DNA of 64,000 bases from CAZDYP01 sp964509505 (GCA_964509505.1 CAZDYP010000002.1:1-64000), one strand, 5' to 3'; positions 7,966 to 21,244 are shown, numbered from the stretch's first letter. Program-made: numbers and translations. The notes: generated from the letters alone by a model not told the origin.

Positions 7966-9186
7966 TCAGGCAATCACACCTTGCTTTTGCAATTCCGCTA
8001 ACTCCGCCTCGCTCACGCCCAGCTGCATCAACACCTCGCGCGTATGCTCCCCCAACAACGGACCCGCTCGCTCCAACCGCACCGGCGTCTTTGACAAACG
8101 CACGGGCGAACCTGTCGCCTTCACTGCGCCAATTTTGCTGTGCGGCAGCTCGACGATGAAGCCGCGCGCTTGCACATGCTCATCATTCACAACCTGGTCA
8201 ATGCGATTCAGCACACCGCACGGCACGCCCACCTCTTCCAACAGTTTGTACCAATGCGCGCTTGGTTGCGTGACCGTCACCGCTTCGATAATGGCGACGA
8301 GCTCTTGATAGCGTGCGCGCCGTGCGGCATTCGTCGCAAAGCGCTCGTCGTTGATGAGCTGTTGCAAGTTCAAAGCATTACAAAACGCCTGCCAGTTCGC
8401 GGGACTGGTCGCACCAATGGTGATGTAGCCATCGGCGGTGCGAATCGCTTGATAGGGCGCGCTGACGCGATGCGCCGAACCGAGCGGCTCTGGCACGTTG
8501 CCTGTCGCAAAGTAACCACTCGTCTCCCACACTTCGAGTGCCATCGCAGACTCCAACAAACTCACGTCAATGAACTGTCCCTCGCCTGTGCGCTCGCGCG
8601 CAAACAATGCCGAGACAATCGCATACGCGCCAAACAACGCCGCGCTCAAGTCTGCCGCCGGCACACCAACCTTGACAGGCGGACGATTGGGCTCGCCTGT
8701 GATGGACATGAGGCCGCTCATACCTTGCACAATCAAGTCGAGCGCCGCGCGCTGGCGATACGGTCCCGTCTGCCCGAAGCCTGTCGCCGCACTGTAAATC
8801 AAACGCGGATTGAGGACAGCGAGCGTTTCATACGCGAGACCCAAATCAGCCATCGTGCCGGGACGATAGTTTTCAACGATGACATCGGCCGTCTTGACGA
8901 GCTCCAGAAACAACACGCGCCCGCGCTCGTGCTTGAGGTTCAGCGTCACGCTCAACTTGTTGCGATTGAGCGCTATGAAACCCGCGCCCTCACCCTCGAT
9001 GAATGGCGCAGCCGCACGACTGAAATCGCCGCCTTTGGGATTCTCGATTTTGATGACCTCTGCGCCCATGTCTGCGAGCAACATGCCGCAATACGGACCC
9101 GCCATGTAATTGGCGAGCTCCAAGACACGAATCCCATCCAATGGATGTTGAAGATTAAAGATTGAAGATTGAGGATTGGGTTGCAT
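7966..9186 (-). CDS. CaiB/BaiF family CoA-transferase (type III)
   Basis: This 406-residue class III CoA-transferase has LDGIRVLELANYMAGPYCGM with the following LLADMGAEVIKIE, the catalytic Asp in RAALDLIVQGMSGLM, and the typical GEGQFIDVSLLESAMAL. Length is right for formyl-CoA/carnitine-type enzymes. The first 14 residues are encoded by a short tandem repeat shared with spacers, so the repeat supplies the ATG; a TTG at the Leu of HPLDGIR is the only nearby alternative. It follows a crotonase gene on the same strand, suggesting a shared acyl-CoA conversion. The specific acid is unknown. Confidence 0.88.
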   Translation of the reverse strand: MQPNPQSSIFNLQHPLDGIRVLELANYMAGPYCGMLLADMGAEVIKIENPKGGDFSRAAAPFIEGEGAGFIALNRNKLSVTLNLKHERGRVLFLELVKTADVIVENYRPGTMADLGLAYETLAVLNPRLIYSAATGFGQTGPYRQRAALDLIVQGMSGLMSITGEPNRPPVKVGVPAADLSAALFGAYAIVSALFARERTGEGQFIDVSLLESAMALEVWETSGYFATGNVPEPLGSAHRVSAPYQAIRTADGYITIGATSPANWQAFCNALNLQQLINDERFATNAARRARYQELVAIIEAVTVTQPSAHWYKLLEEVGVPCGVLNRIDQVVNDEHVQARGFIVELPHSKIGAVKATGSPVRLSKTPVRLERAGPLLGEHTREVLMQLGVSEAELAELQKQGVIA

Positions 9187-9306
9187 AGGTTACTTTCGTG
9201 AGATGCCCGATGCACGATACACGATACACGATGCAGGCTACAAGATGATTCCACCTCATATCTTGCATCCTACATCCTGTATTCTGCATCCTGTATCTTG
9301 CATCGT
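9145..9306. repeat. Two short tandem-repeat blocks, one entering the CoA-transferase frame
   Basis: Positions 9145-9181 hold TGAAGATTAAAGATTGAAG-type units that encode the N-terminus of the CoA-transferase. Positions 9199-9306 hold 8-11 bp units of the kind GATGCACGATACACGATACA and, inverted, CATCCTGTATTCTGCATCC, able to form a long imperfect hairpin. Confidence 0.7.
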
Positions 9307-9309
9307 GAT

Positions 9310-10104
9310 TCAGCGTCCTTTCCACTGTGGCGCGCGTTTGTTGAGGAAGGCGTCCACGCCTTCTTTGAAATCCTCGCTGAGGTACGCCATCAGATACAAG
9401 TCGGGTTGCTCTGCGATGCGCGCGTGTTCCACAAGGCGACGCACACCTTCTTTGATGGAACGCAGCGTCAGCGGCGCATGACTGGCGATGGTCGCCGCAA
9501 GTTCGCATGTGCGCGTGATGAGGTGATCGGCGGCGACGACCTCGTTGAACAAGCCGAGCGCGTGACCTTCAGCCGCTTCGATGAAGCGCGCCGTGAAGAT
9601 GACTTCTTTCGCGCGCGCGGGGCCCACGAGGCTCACGAGGCGCGCGAGGTTTTGCGCGGAGAGCGTGTTGCCGAGCGTGCGCGCAATCGGCACGCCGAAC
9701 TTCGCATCGTCGCTCGCAATCCGCAAGTCGCACGCCATCGCCAACGCCGCGCCGCCGCCCACGCAATAGCCGCGAATCATCGCGATGGTCGGCTTGGTCA
9801 TCATCTCGATACGACTCGCATAGCGATTGACGTTGCGCTCGTAGGTCAGCGCATCTTCGGCTGTTTCAAACGTGCGAAACTGCGAGATGTCGGTGCCTGC
9901 GACGAAGGCTTTGTCGCCCGCGCCGCGCAAGACAAACACACGCACGTTATCAGCCGCATCAATCCGCTCGCACGCTTGATAGAGACCTTCGTACATCGCC
10001 CACGTCATCGCGTTGCGCGCTTGCGGGCGATTGAACGTGAGCCAAGCGATGGCGCCATCAATCTCGCAGAGGAGGTCGGGTGTGCCGAGGTCGAGTTGGG
10101 TCAT
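9310..10104 (-). CDS. Enoyl-CoA hydratase/isomerase family protein (crotonase fold)
   Basis: This 264-residue crotonase starts at the ATG at 10104 (MTQLDLG); the longer frame only adds non-homologous residues. Oxyanion-hole segments are visible: NRPQARNAMTWAMYEGL, the AGTDISQFRTF loop, and IRGYCVGGGAALAMACDLRIA. In classical hydratases the following block begins with Phe-x-x-Pro-Glu; here it reads KFGVPIARTLGNTLSAQNLAR, so the first catalytic Glu is absent, while the second acidic position (AKEVIFTAR) is kept. It may therefore be a different crotonase activity. It is upstream of the CoA-transferase in the same direction, separated by a repeat block. Confidence 0.82.
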   Translation of the reverse strand: MTQLDLGTPDLLCEIDGAIAWLTFNRPQARNAMTWAMYEGLYQACERIDAADNVRVFVLRGAGDKAFVAGTDISQFRTFETAEDALTYERNVNRYASRIEMMTKPTIAMIRGYCVGGGAALAMACDLRIASDDAKFGVPIARTLGNTLSAQNLARLVSLVGPARAKEVIFTARFIEAAEGHALGLFNEVVAADHLITRTCELAATIASHAPLTLRSIKEGVRRLVEHARIAEQPDLYLMAYLSEDFKEGVDAFLNKRAPQWKGR

Positions 10105-10210
10105 AACAAACTCCGAAAAGAAAGTGGCGTAACTATAAGGTGGGATAGGGAGAATGACAAACACAATTCATTTTGCGCCTGGTGACTATTCACATCTTCA
10201 AGCACAGCCG

Positions 10211-10243
10211 ACCCTTGCGAAGGTTTTGAACCTTCGTAAGGGT
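10211..10243. repeat. Palindrome in divergent intergenic region
   Basis: Fifteen-bp arms ACCCTTGCGAAGGTT and AACCTTCGTAAGGGT (one G:T-type mismatch) flank a three-base loop. It lies upstream of both the crotonase and the cyclase-ATPase genes and could be a regulatory hairpin or a mobile palindromic repeat. Confidence 0.65.
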
Positions 10244-10262
10244 TGTCCCACTTTGCGCCCAT

Positions 10263-10291
10263 TGAAACGTCAGGCTGACTTGTGCTAGAAT
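10263..10291 (+). promoter_or_regulatory. Promoter of cyclase-ATPase gene
   Basis: TTGAAA (10263-10268), 17 bp, TAGAAT (10286-10291) preceded by TG one base before (extended -10). The start codon at 10331 is 40 bases downstream, with a GAGAGG Shine-Dalgarno-like stretch. Confidence 0.6.
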
Positions 10292-10330
10292 CGCGTAGCG
10301 AGATAAGTCATCATTGGTGAGAGGCAAGCT

Positions 10331-13300
10331 ATGTCCGCACTCGAAATCACTCAATTGCAACAAGCCATCGTTGCCCTAGAAGCCCAACGCGCCTTCTTGG
10401 GCGATGCAGTCGTGAACGCTGCGCTCGCGCCGATGCGCGAGAAGTTAGCCACGCTGCAAGCGCAATCACCCACGCCTCAAGCCGAACAACGCAAGGTGGC
10501 GACGATACTCTTCGCCGACGTGTCGGGCTTTACGGCATTGTCCGAGACGATGGACGCGGAAGATGTGCGCGACACGCTGAATGCGCTCTGGCAACGGCTT
10601 GACGCAGCCATCATTAATGAAGGCGGTTGGATTGACAAATATATCGGCGATGCGGTGATGGCGTTATGGGGCAAAGACGCCGCACGCGAAGATGACCCTG
10701 AACATGCCGTGCGCGCGGCGTTAACCATGCAGCGCGAAGCACGCGCCTTTGCTCAAGCCAATGACCTTTCATTGCGTATGCGAATTGGCTTGAACACGGG
10801 TCCGGTGTTGCTGGGTGCAGTGGGCACAACGCAAGAATTTACGGCGATGGGCGATGCGGTGAACGTGGCAAGTCGCCTAGAACACGCTGCGCCCATCGGC
10901 GGCATTCTCATCTCATACGACACCTATCGGCATGTGCGCGGTTTATTCGACCTGCAAGCGTTGGAACCACTGGAGGTCAAGGGCAAAAGCGAGCCCATTC
11001 AGGTTTACGTGGTGAGGGGTCTGAAGCCGCGCGCGTTTCACGCCACCACGCGCGGCGTAGAGGGCGTCGAAACGCGCATGATTGGACGCGCGACCGAACT
11101 CACACAGTTGCAAACAGCGTTGCAAACCATCACGCGTGAGCGGCAGTTGCAAGTCATCACCGTTGTCGGCGAGGCGGGGCAAGGCAAATCACGGTTGCGC
11201 TATGAATTCTTGAATTGGTTGGAGATGCAACCCCCACCCCCGCACATTTTTCGGGGACGCGCGAACGAAGGCATGAGCGGGCGACCGTATGCGCTATTGC
11301 GTGACGTGTTCGCGTTTGAATGTGAAATTTTGGAAAGCGACCGCGCCGCCGTCGCGCGCCAAAAATTGGAGCGTGGCGTTTTAGCGTTGTTGGGGTTGCC
11401 TCATGCTGGCCACACTCTGCCCGCCGCCGAACCACACACGAATGCGTTGCGACAAGCGCATTTCATCGGCCATTTGCTGGGACTCGATTTCTCAGAGAGT
11501 CCTTATCTGCGCGGCATGTTGAGTGAAGCGAAACTCATTCAAGAGCGCGCCTTGCAATATCTCACCCAGCTGTTCACGACGATTACGCAAACGCAACCGA
11601 CCTTGCTCGTCTTGGAAGATTTACATTGGGCTGACGAAGCGTCACTCCAGACAGTAGAACATTTAGCGCAGACATGCCGCGATACACCCATACTCATTTT
11701 GTGTTTGTCACGTCCGACGCTGTTCGAGCGACACGATACGTGGGGCGCAACGCTGCCTACGCATACGCGACTCAATTTGCAATCGCTCTCCAAAATCGAA
11801 AGCCAACAATTGGTCGCAGACATCCTTCGCAAAGTGCCTGTCGTGCCTGACGTGTTGCGCGACGTGGTCGTGAACAACGCCGAAGGCAACCCGTTCTACA
11901 TTGAAGAGCTCATCAAAATGCTGATTGATGAGAAATTCATCGTGAAAGACGCTGACGCATGGCACATCGCGCCGGAACGGTTGAGCGCCGTGCGGGTGCC
12001 GCCAACGCTGACGGGCGTGTTGCAGGCGCGCCTCGATGCGCTGCCCGCGCACGAAAAGTTGTTGCTGCAAAAAGCGTCGGTGATGGGGCGCATCTTTTGG
12101 GACGGCGCGCTCCTCCATTTGAAGACTGAATCAGAAGGCTTGAATGGTGCATCCACTCAGCTCGAATCAACCTTGAGCGCGTTGTGCGCGCGTGAGCTGA
12201 TCTTCTGGCGCGAGCCTGCGGTCTTTGCGGGGACACAGGAGTACACGTTCAAGAGCTCCATTTTGCGTGATGTGGTTTACGAGACCGTGCTGAAGCGCAC
12301 GCGGCGTGTCTTTCACGCGCAACTTGCCACGTGGCTCATCGCGCAAAGCGGCGAGCGTGTCGGCGAATACGCGGGCTTGATTGCCGAACATTACACACAG
12401 GCGGAGCAATTCGCGCACGCCGCGCGTTGGTGTGTGAAAGCGGCGGACCATGCCTTGAGAGGTTGGGGGTTGGCGGCAGCGCAACAGTGGAGCGCACGCG
12501 CGCGCGAACTTTTGCCGCGAGTCCGTGCCAGCGACATGACAGAGCGTGAGCAAGCGCAATGCCATGTGGAGGCGCTATACGTGCAGGCGCGCGTCGCGGA
12601 ATATGAAGGACAGCTGACGCAAGCGGAGCCCTTGATTCAAGCAGCGTTGTCCTTAGCCGAGCAACAGCAGCTAGAGAAGCTGGCGGAGATTTTGTTATTG
12701 GGCGGACTGCTGTACATGCGCGCCAATCAAAATGACGAAGCATTGCGTTGGTGCGAGCGCGGCTTGCAACTCTCGCGCAACCCCGCGCAGTCAGCACAAG
12801 GTTACAATTTGCGCGCAATTTTGTATCGCGAGCGAGGCGACCCCTTGGCAGCGGAACACAGCGCGTTACACAGTATCCAGCTCGCGCAAAGCATCAGCGA
12901 TTATGCGCTGCTCGACAAAGCGCGCACCACAGCGGCTTTCACCTATCAGGACTTGGGGCGTTGGGCGGAAGCCTTGCAGCAGCTCGATCTGATTTTAGCG
13001 CAAGAGGCGGAATGGCCCCTGCCGCCGCAGCGCAAAGCGAGCTTGCAAATCAATCGCGGCGAGCTCTTTCGGCTGCGCGGTGAGCTGACGCAAGCCGAAG
13101 CGTGCAATCGCGAGGTGATTCAACTCACGGAGGGCACTCGCTTTGTCGCGTTGCGTCTGCTGGCGCTGATGAATCTGGGCGCGATTAGCGCAAAGGCATA
13201 TCATCTGGCAGCAGCGTTCACCCATTTGGAGCAAGCGCGTGAGTTGAGCGCGCAAACAGGCATCAAACGTTGGGATTCGGAGCTCTATCGTTATCTCGCT

Positions 13301-13690
13301 ATGGTCTATGTGGCGCGTGCGGAGACGCAACGCGCTTTAGAGCTGGCGCACACCGCACTGGCACGCGCGCAAGAGGGGCAGTCGGTGAGCGATCATGGCT
13401 CGGCATTGCGCGTATTGGGCTTGGCGCAATGCGCCATGCAGCAATGGGTTGAAGCCGACGCAGCACTGCGACAAAGTTACACCTTGTTGGCAGCAGCCAA
13501 GAACCGTCATCAGCAAGCGCTTACCGCGAGCGCGCTTCGCTACTTTTATCGCACACGCGCCGCTACGGGCGACGCCGAGCGAGCGGCACAGTACCACCAA
13601 GAAGCGCTTGCGATCTTCGTGGAGCTGAACGCGCAGCTGGATTTGACGCGCGAACAACAGGGAGAGACGAACGTGTTGAATTGGTTGTAG
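10331..13690 (+). CDS. Adenylate/guanylate cyclase-AAA ATPase-TPR regulator
   Basis: This 1119-residue protein begins with a short coiled N-terminus, then a class III nucleotidyl cyclase domain (about residues 55-235): the first metal Asp in TILFADVSGFTALSE, the second in DKYIGDAVMALWG, and the transition-state Asn/Arg in MGDAVNVASRLEHA are all present, so it should be active. A P-loop ATPase of the AAA_16/STAND kind follows (Walker A GEAGQGKS near residue 280, Walker B LLVLEDLHWADE). The last 400 residues are TPR-like repeats. This is a common predicted signalling design in Chloroflexota, Actinobacteria and rhizobia. The ligand and output are unknown. The gene has its own promoter and ends convergently with the next gene. 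Confidence 0.88.
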   Translation: MSALEITQLQQAIVALEAQRAFLGDAVVNAALAPMREKLATLQAQSPTPQAEQRKVATILFADVSGFTALSETMDAEDVRDTLNALWQRLDAAIINEGGWIDKYIGDAVMALWGKDAAREDDPEHAVRAALTMQREARAFAQANDLSLRMRIGLNTGPVLLGAVGTTQEFTAMGDAVNVASRLEHAAPIGGILISYDTYRHVRGLFDLQALEPLEVKGKSEPIQVYVVRGLKPRAFHATTRGVEGVETRMIGRATELTQLQTALQTITRERQLQVITVVGEAGQGKSRLRYEFLNWLEMQPPPPHIFRGRANEGMSGRPYALLRDVFAFECEILESDRAAVARQKLERGVLALLGLPHAGHTLPAAEPHTNALRQAHFIGHLLGLDFSESPYLRGMLSEAKLIQERALQYLTQLFTTITQTQPTLLVLEDLHWADEASLQTVEHLAQTCRDTPILILCLSRPTLFERHDTWGATLPTHTRLNLQSLSKIESQQLVADILRKVPVVPDVLRDVVVNNAEGNPFYIEELIKMLIDEKFIVKDADAWHIAPERLSAVRVPPTLTGVLQARLDALPAHEKLLLQKASVMGRIFWDGALLHLKTESEGLNGASTQLESTLSALCARELIFWREPAVFAGTQEYTFKSSILRDVVYETVLKRTRRVFHAQLATWLIAQSGERVGEYAGLIAEHYTQAEQFAHAARWCVKAADHALRGWGLAAAQQWSARARELLPRVRASDMTEREQAQCHVEALYVQARVAEYEGQLTQAEPLIQAALSLAEQQQLEKLAEILLLGGLLYMRANQNDEALRWCERGLQLSRNPAQSAQGYNLRAILYRERGDPLAAEHSALHSIQLAQSISDYALLDKARTTAAFTYQDLGRWAEALQQLDLILAQEAEWPLPPQRKASLQINRGELFRLRGELTQAEACNREVIQLTEGTRFVALRLLALMNLGAISAKAYHLAAAFTHLEQARELSAQTGIKRWDSELYRYLAMVYVARAETQRALELAHTALARAQEGQSVSDHGSALRVLGLAQCAMQQWVEADAALRQSYTLLAAAKNRHQQALTASALRYFYRTRAATGDAERAAQYHQEALAIFVELNAQLDLTREQQGETNVLNWL

Positions 13691-13691
13691 T

Positions 13692-13769
13692 CAAGATGCA
13701 GGATGCAAGATGCAAGATACAAGCACCCACATCGTGCATCCTGTATCGTGCATCCTGCATCTTGCATCG
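13692..13769. repeat. Tandem/inverted short-repeat block between convergent genes
   Basis: The left half consists of GATGCAGGATGCAAGATGCA-type units and the right half of their inverse (TGCATCCTGCATCTTGCATC). The whole 78-bp spacer can fold into a hairpin and fills the gap between two convergent stop codons, where it may end transcription in both directions. Confidence 0.7.
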
Positions 13770-18356
<4,587 letters not shown>

Positions 18357-18440
18357 AGCAACGGACCAACGGACGAGTTTGCAGCGCGTCTAACGTCCGT
18401 TGATCCGCTGCCCCGTCCGTTGTCGCCGCTTCATTCAGAC

Positions 18441-18494
18441 AAAAAAACGCCAGCACGCGACGACGACACACGTCGCGTCACGACACTGGCGTTT
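18441..18494 (-). terminator. Rho-independent terminator of the HNH/small-protein transcript
   Basis: On the minus strand AAACGCCAG (18494-18486) pairs with CTGGCGTTT (18453-18445), with an inner CGCGACG/CGTCGCG stem, followed by a run of seven T (18447-18441). It lies about 155 bases after the HNH stop and upstream of the peptidase gene. Confidence 0.8.
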
Positions 18495-18650
18495 GGGCAA
18501 CGACCACAACGACGAACCACGAAGCACAGACCGTCGAGGCATCGGTGACTCACTTTCACAGTCAAAGCATTGCAACGACCAACACAAACGGCAACCACAC
18601 TTGGGCGCGATTATAGCACGGTGCGGAGGATACGCGAAAAGACGAAGCGG

Positions 18651-19064
18651 TCAGGAATACCGTCTCACCGCAATCAACGCTTGACGTTGAATCAAACGCA
18701 AACGGTCATTCAAACGCAGCAGCAGCACCGTCGCGCGTCCCACAGGGGTTTTGCCTACGATGCGCGCCCCATTCAGTTCAAAATGTTCGTGCCATAGATC
18801 CGCACGCGGATTGAACAGCGGAACGAGCTCACCCGTGACGGGGTCTATGGTCGTTAAATCCGAGCCTTTGTGACGATTGCAGAGGAGACACGCCAAAGCC
18901 AGATTGTTGCCGCTGGTTTGACCGCCATGCTTGAGCGCAATCAAGTGATCAAGCTGATGCGTGAAGGGCGTATCATCCTGATGCATGAGGCAATATTCAC
19001 AGCGCGCCCCTGCTCGCTCGATGACCAGACGCCGCAAGGCGTCGGGAATGTGAACGCGGCTCAT
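18651..19064 (-). CDS. HNH endonuclease (copy A)
   Basis: This 137-residue HNH nuclease has a zinc ribbon formed by CEYC (residues 23-26) and CLLC (near 59-62), the first catalytic His in LDHLIALKHGG, the central Asn in SGNNL and the last His in CNRHKGS. The C-terminal half (DPVTGELVPLFNPR, GKTPVGRATVLLL) is closely similar to copy B at 20058. It begins one base after the stop of the small upstream gene (TAG-C-ATG), so the two are translationally linked. This is a probable DNA-cleaving enzyme of unknown target, without a transposase or intron next to it. It is followed by a terminator. Confidence 0.85.
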   Translation of the reverse strand: MSRVHIPDALRRLVIERAGARCEYCLMHQDDTPFTHQLDHLIALKHGGQTSGNNLALACLLCNRHKGSDLTTIDPVTGELVPLFNPRADLWHEHFELNGARIVGKTPVGRATVLLLRLNDRLRLIQRQALIAVRRYS

Positions 19065-19065
19065 G

Positions 19066-19440
19066 CTAATTCAAGGCAGCCAGCGACCAACGCGCACGCG
19101 CTTTGAGCAACACCACCAGCGCGTTGAGCTGTTCGTAGGCTTCCAGCTCGGCGCGTTCTTCAGTCGTCAAGCCTTCTTCGCGATTTTTGTCGAGCAGTTC
19201 ATCCAAGCGCGTTTGCACTGACGGGGAGACCTTGAACGCGATAATTTTTTCAGGCGTGGGGCGACTGACCAACAAATTAAGTAGGTCTTCAAAGACGGGC
19301 TGCTCAGTCATCACGAAAGGCGCATGATCTGGCCATAGCTCCAACGCTGTCGCTAACAATTGTGGCATCTGTGCGCGCAACGGTAGCAAGCGTGTCGCCA
19401 ATTCGTCAGGCACTTCGAGGGTGATGGTCGTCATAGGCAT
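19066..19440 (-). CDS. Small HNH-associated protein (copy A)
   Basis: This 124-residue protein starts at the ATG at 19440 with AAGGAG four bases upstream; ATG at 19434 is the alternative. The N-terminus (TTITLEVPDELATRL) resembles a beta-strand plus helix as in ribbon-helix-helix or Phd-like antitoxins. The C-terminal part is helical and acidic (TRLDELLDKNREEGLTTEER then AELEAYEQLNALVVLLKARA). The same pattern LDELLxxxxxGxLxxxERxxLxxLM occurs in the gene at 19642, which also precedes an HNH gene. The conserved pairing suggests that the small protein regulates or inhibits the nuclease; that is inference. Confidence 0.7.
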   Translation of the reverse strand: MPMTTITLEVPDELATRLLPLRAQMPQLLATALELWPDHAPFVMTEQPVFEDLLNLLVSRPTPEKIIAFKVSPSVQTRLDELLDKNREEGLTTEERAELEAYEQLNALVVLLKARARWSLAALN

Positions 19441-19586
19441 AGTACTCCTTGGGCAATTCTGCGCCATATTTTACCATGAGTCTTTCTTTCTCGCAGACTG
19501 TCCTCAATCCAATGGTTGACGATTGGCGCGAAGTATAGTGCGCCCGTGTGCGCGCGTCAAATTATGAAGGCCCTCACTTAGGCGTT

Positions 19587-19631
19587 TGTGTGCGCTCAGT
19601 CGAGCGTGCTATAATCTCCTCTGTAAGGAGG
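19587..19631 (+). promoter_or_regulatory. Promoter and ribosome binding site of module copy B
   Basis: TATAAT at 19610-19615 is preceded by TG at 19607-19608 (extended -10), with a weak TTGTGT-like -35. AAGGAGG follows at 19625-19631, ten bases before the ATG at 19642. Confidence 0.6.
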
Positions 19632-19641
19632 CTGTGATCCA

Positions 19642-20046
19642 ATGAATACTCATGCGGTGACGCTCGAATTGCCTGACCCGCTGTATCAAGCCGCGCGCCA
19701 AGTAGCGGCGATGACCGGACAAACGCTGGAGGCTGTCCTGCGCTTTGGCATTGCTCATACGTTGCCGCCGCTCGACGATGTGCCATCCGAGCAAGCAGTT
19801 GAACTGTCCGCGCTAGCTTTGCTGGATGATGCAGCGCTTTGGAAAGTCGCCCAGGGGATGATGAGCGCAGAGGAACAGACTGAGCTCGACGAGTTGCTGT
19901 CGTGCCAAGAAGCAGGTGAACTGAATGAAGCTGAACGAGAACGTCTGCACGCTCTCATGGACGTTTACGGTCACAGCACGCTCCGCAAAGCGCATGCCTA
20001 TCTCCTGTTGGCGCGACGCGGTTATCACGTACCGATGCAAAACTGA
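19642..20046 (+). CDS. Small HNH-associated protein (copy B)
   Basis: This 134-residue homologue of copy A begins with NTHAVTLELPDPLYQAARQV, which fits a strand-helix DNA-binding start of antitoxin-like proteins. The middle is acidic, and the C-terminal helical part (LDELLSCQEAGELNEAERER and AHAYLLLARRGY) matches copy A in spacing. The start is fixed by a strong AAGGAGG. It ends 11 bases before the HNH gene, so the two form an operon. It is divergent from copy A with about 200 bp between the start codons. The function is unknown; a partner or regulator of the nuclease is the simplest reading. Confidence 0.7.
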   Translation: MNTHAVTLELPDPLYQAARQVAAMTGQTLEAVLRFGIAHTLPPLDDVPSEQAVELSALALLDDAALWKVAQGMMSAEEQTELDELLSCQEAGELNEAERERLHALMDVYGHSTLRKAHAYLLLARRGYHVPMQN

Positions 20047-20057
20047 CGGCTAACCTC

Positions 20058-20486
20058 ATGCCTCGCCCCTCCATTCCTCCTAACCTGCGCGCTAAAATCG
20101 CGGCAGACGCAAACCACCGGTGCGGCTACTGTCTGACGCCCCAATCATTCACGGCGATGCCGATGCACGTCGAGCATATTGACCCTATCGTTGAAGGCGG
20201 TGCTTCAACCGAAAACAACTTGTGGCTGTCATGTCCGCTTTGCAATGGGCACAAAGGCACTCAGACACACAGCGTTGATCCTGTCACACGCAGGCGTATG
20301 CGTCTATTCAATCCGCGTCGGCAGGTCTGGCGCGACCATTTTCGCTGGAGTGACGATGGGATAGAAGTGATGGGCGTGACGCCCGTTGGACGCGCCACCG
20401 TGATTGCCTTGAAACTCAATAACGACCATCTCGTACGCGCTCGTCGTCGTTGGGTCGCGGTGGGCTGGCATCCGCCGCAAGCTTAA
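20058..20486 (+). CDS. HNH endonuclease (copy B)
   Basis: This 142-residue HNH nuclease has zinc-ribbon pairs CGYC and CPLC, the first His in HVEHIDPIVEGG, the Asn in TENNLWL and the last His in CNGHKGT. The C-terminal part (DPVTRRRMRLFNPRRQVW, GVTPVGRATVIALKLNN) aligns with copy A over its full length, so the two are paralogues that have diverged well beyond a recent duplication. It is downstream of its small partner in the same order as copy A. Confidence 0.87.
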   Translation: MPRPSIPPNLRAKIAADANHRCGYCLTPQSFTAMPMHVEHIDPIVEGGASTENNLWLSCPLCNGHKGTQTHSVDPVTRRRMRLFNPRRQVWRDHFRWSDDGIEVMGVTPVGRATVIALKLNNDHLVRARRRWVAVGWHPPQA

Positions 20487-20497
20487 GTCACCTCGCC

Positions 20498-21103
20498 ATG
20501 AAAGGATTGCTCCGCAGCTTGTCTCTGCTCGTATGGTTGAGTGCTGCGTGCGCGCCCAACCCGCCAGCGCCCACACCCACCGCCACACCCACACCAACGG
20601 TTGCGTCCACGCCAACGACGACTGTCACGCCGACACGCACACCCACACCTCAACCAACCGCAACGCCAACCCCGCTTTGCCAACCCACCAATCAAGACGA
20701 CTACGTTTATGATCCTAGTCGTCTCAAAATGCTTGCGCCGTGCATTCGCGTTAGCGGCGTCGTGCAGCGCGCCTACGTGGGCGCTTATGATGGCGACGGT
20801 ATCATTGACCTCGAACTAGACGAACCCTATCGCCATTATCTCTTGCCGGGGAATTTCAAACTGCTCGATGGCTACTTGCATTTAGAAATCGTCTGTTATG
20901 GGAAGCCGCCTTACACGGAGGATGCCGCCACCACCCTATGCGCCCAAAACCCCAACCCCTTGCGCGACCCATTGCCTGCCATCGGGCAACGCATCTGGGC
21001 AGAAGGACGTTGGGCGCAAGATACGAATCATGAAGACATCGCCGAGTTACATCCCCTCTATCGGTGGGGAGTGAGCAACAGAGTGGTAAGCGCCGCACCA
21101 TAA
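20498..21103 (+). CDS. Lipoprotein with Thr/Pro-rich linker
   Basis: This 201-residue lipoprotein starts at the ATG at 20498 (MKGLLRSLSLLVWLSAAC); the longer frame would overlap the HNH gene without homologous sequence. The lipobox is LSAAC, followed by about 45 residues of Thr/Pro repeats and a C-terminal domain with four Cys (PLCQPTNQDD, LAPCIRVSGVVQRAY, EIVCYGKPP, TLCAQNPNP). The APCIRVSGVVQ ... GDGIIDLELDEPYR pattern resembles OB-like lipoprotein domains, but I cannot name the family. Probably anchored outside the membrane. Confidence 0.7.
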   Translation: MKGLLRSLSLLVWLSAACAPNPPAPTPTATPTPTVASTPTTTVTPTRTPTPQPTATPTPLCQPTNQDDYVYDPSRLKMLAPCIRVSGVVQRAYVGAYDGDGIIDLELDEPYRHYLLPGNFKLLDGYLHLEIVCYGKPPYTEDAATTLCAQNPNPLRDPLPAIGQRIWAEGRWAQDTNHEDIAELHPLYRWGVSNRVVSAAP

Positions 21104-21200
21104 AGACGGATCCCTATCAGTCCAATAGCAACATCGCTCTCAACATCTTATATCCCTACTATATCCCAACTTTATCCCAAAATAACCCAATTTTCCGAAC

Positions 21201-21244
21201 AAAAAACGCCTCGTGACCTGACCTGTCACAAGGCGCTCCTTTTC
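21201..21244. terminator. Bidirectional terminator
   Basis: A stem formed by CGCCTCGTGAC and GTCACAAGGCG, with one internal mismatch, is flanked by AAAAAA on the left and TTTT on the right. It lies between the convergent lipoprotein and peptidase C26 genes. Confidence 0.65.

Noticed and set aside
8140..9165. 341-codon plus-strand frame opposite the CoA-transferase
   Set aside because: The minus-strand protein has all conserved motifs of its family; the plus-strand product is Arg/His-rich and unlike any family.
9298..10185. 295-codon plus-strand frame opposite the crotonase
   Set aside because: Shadow of a gene with clear oxyanion-hole motifs; no Shine-Dalgarno and an Arg-rich composition.
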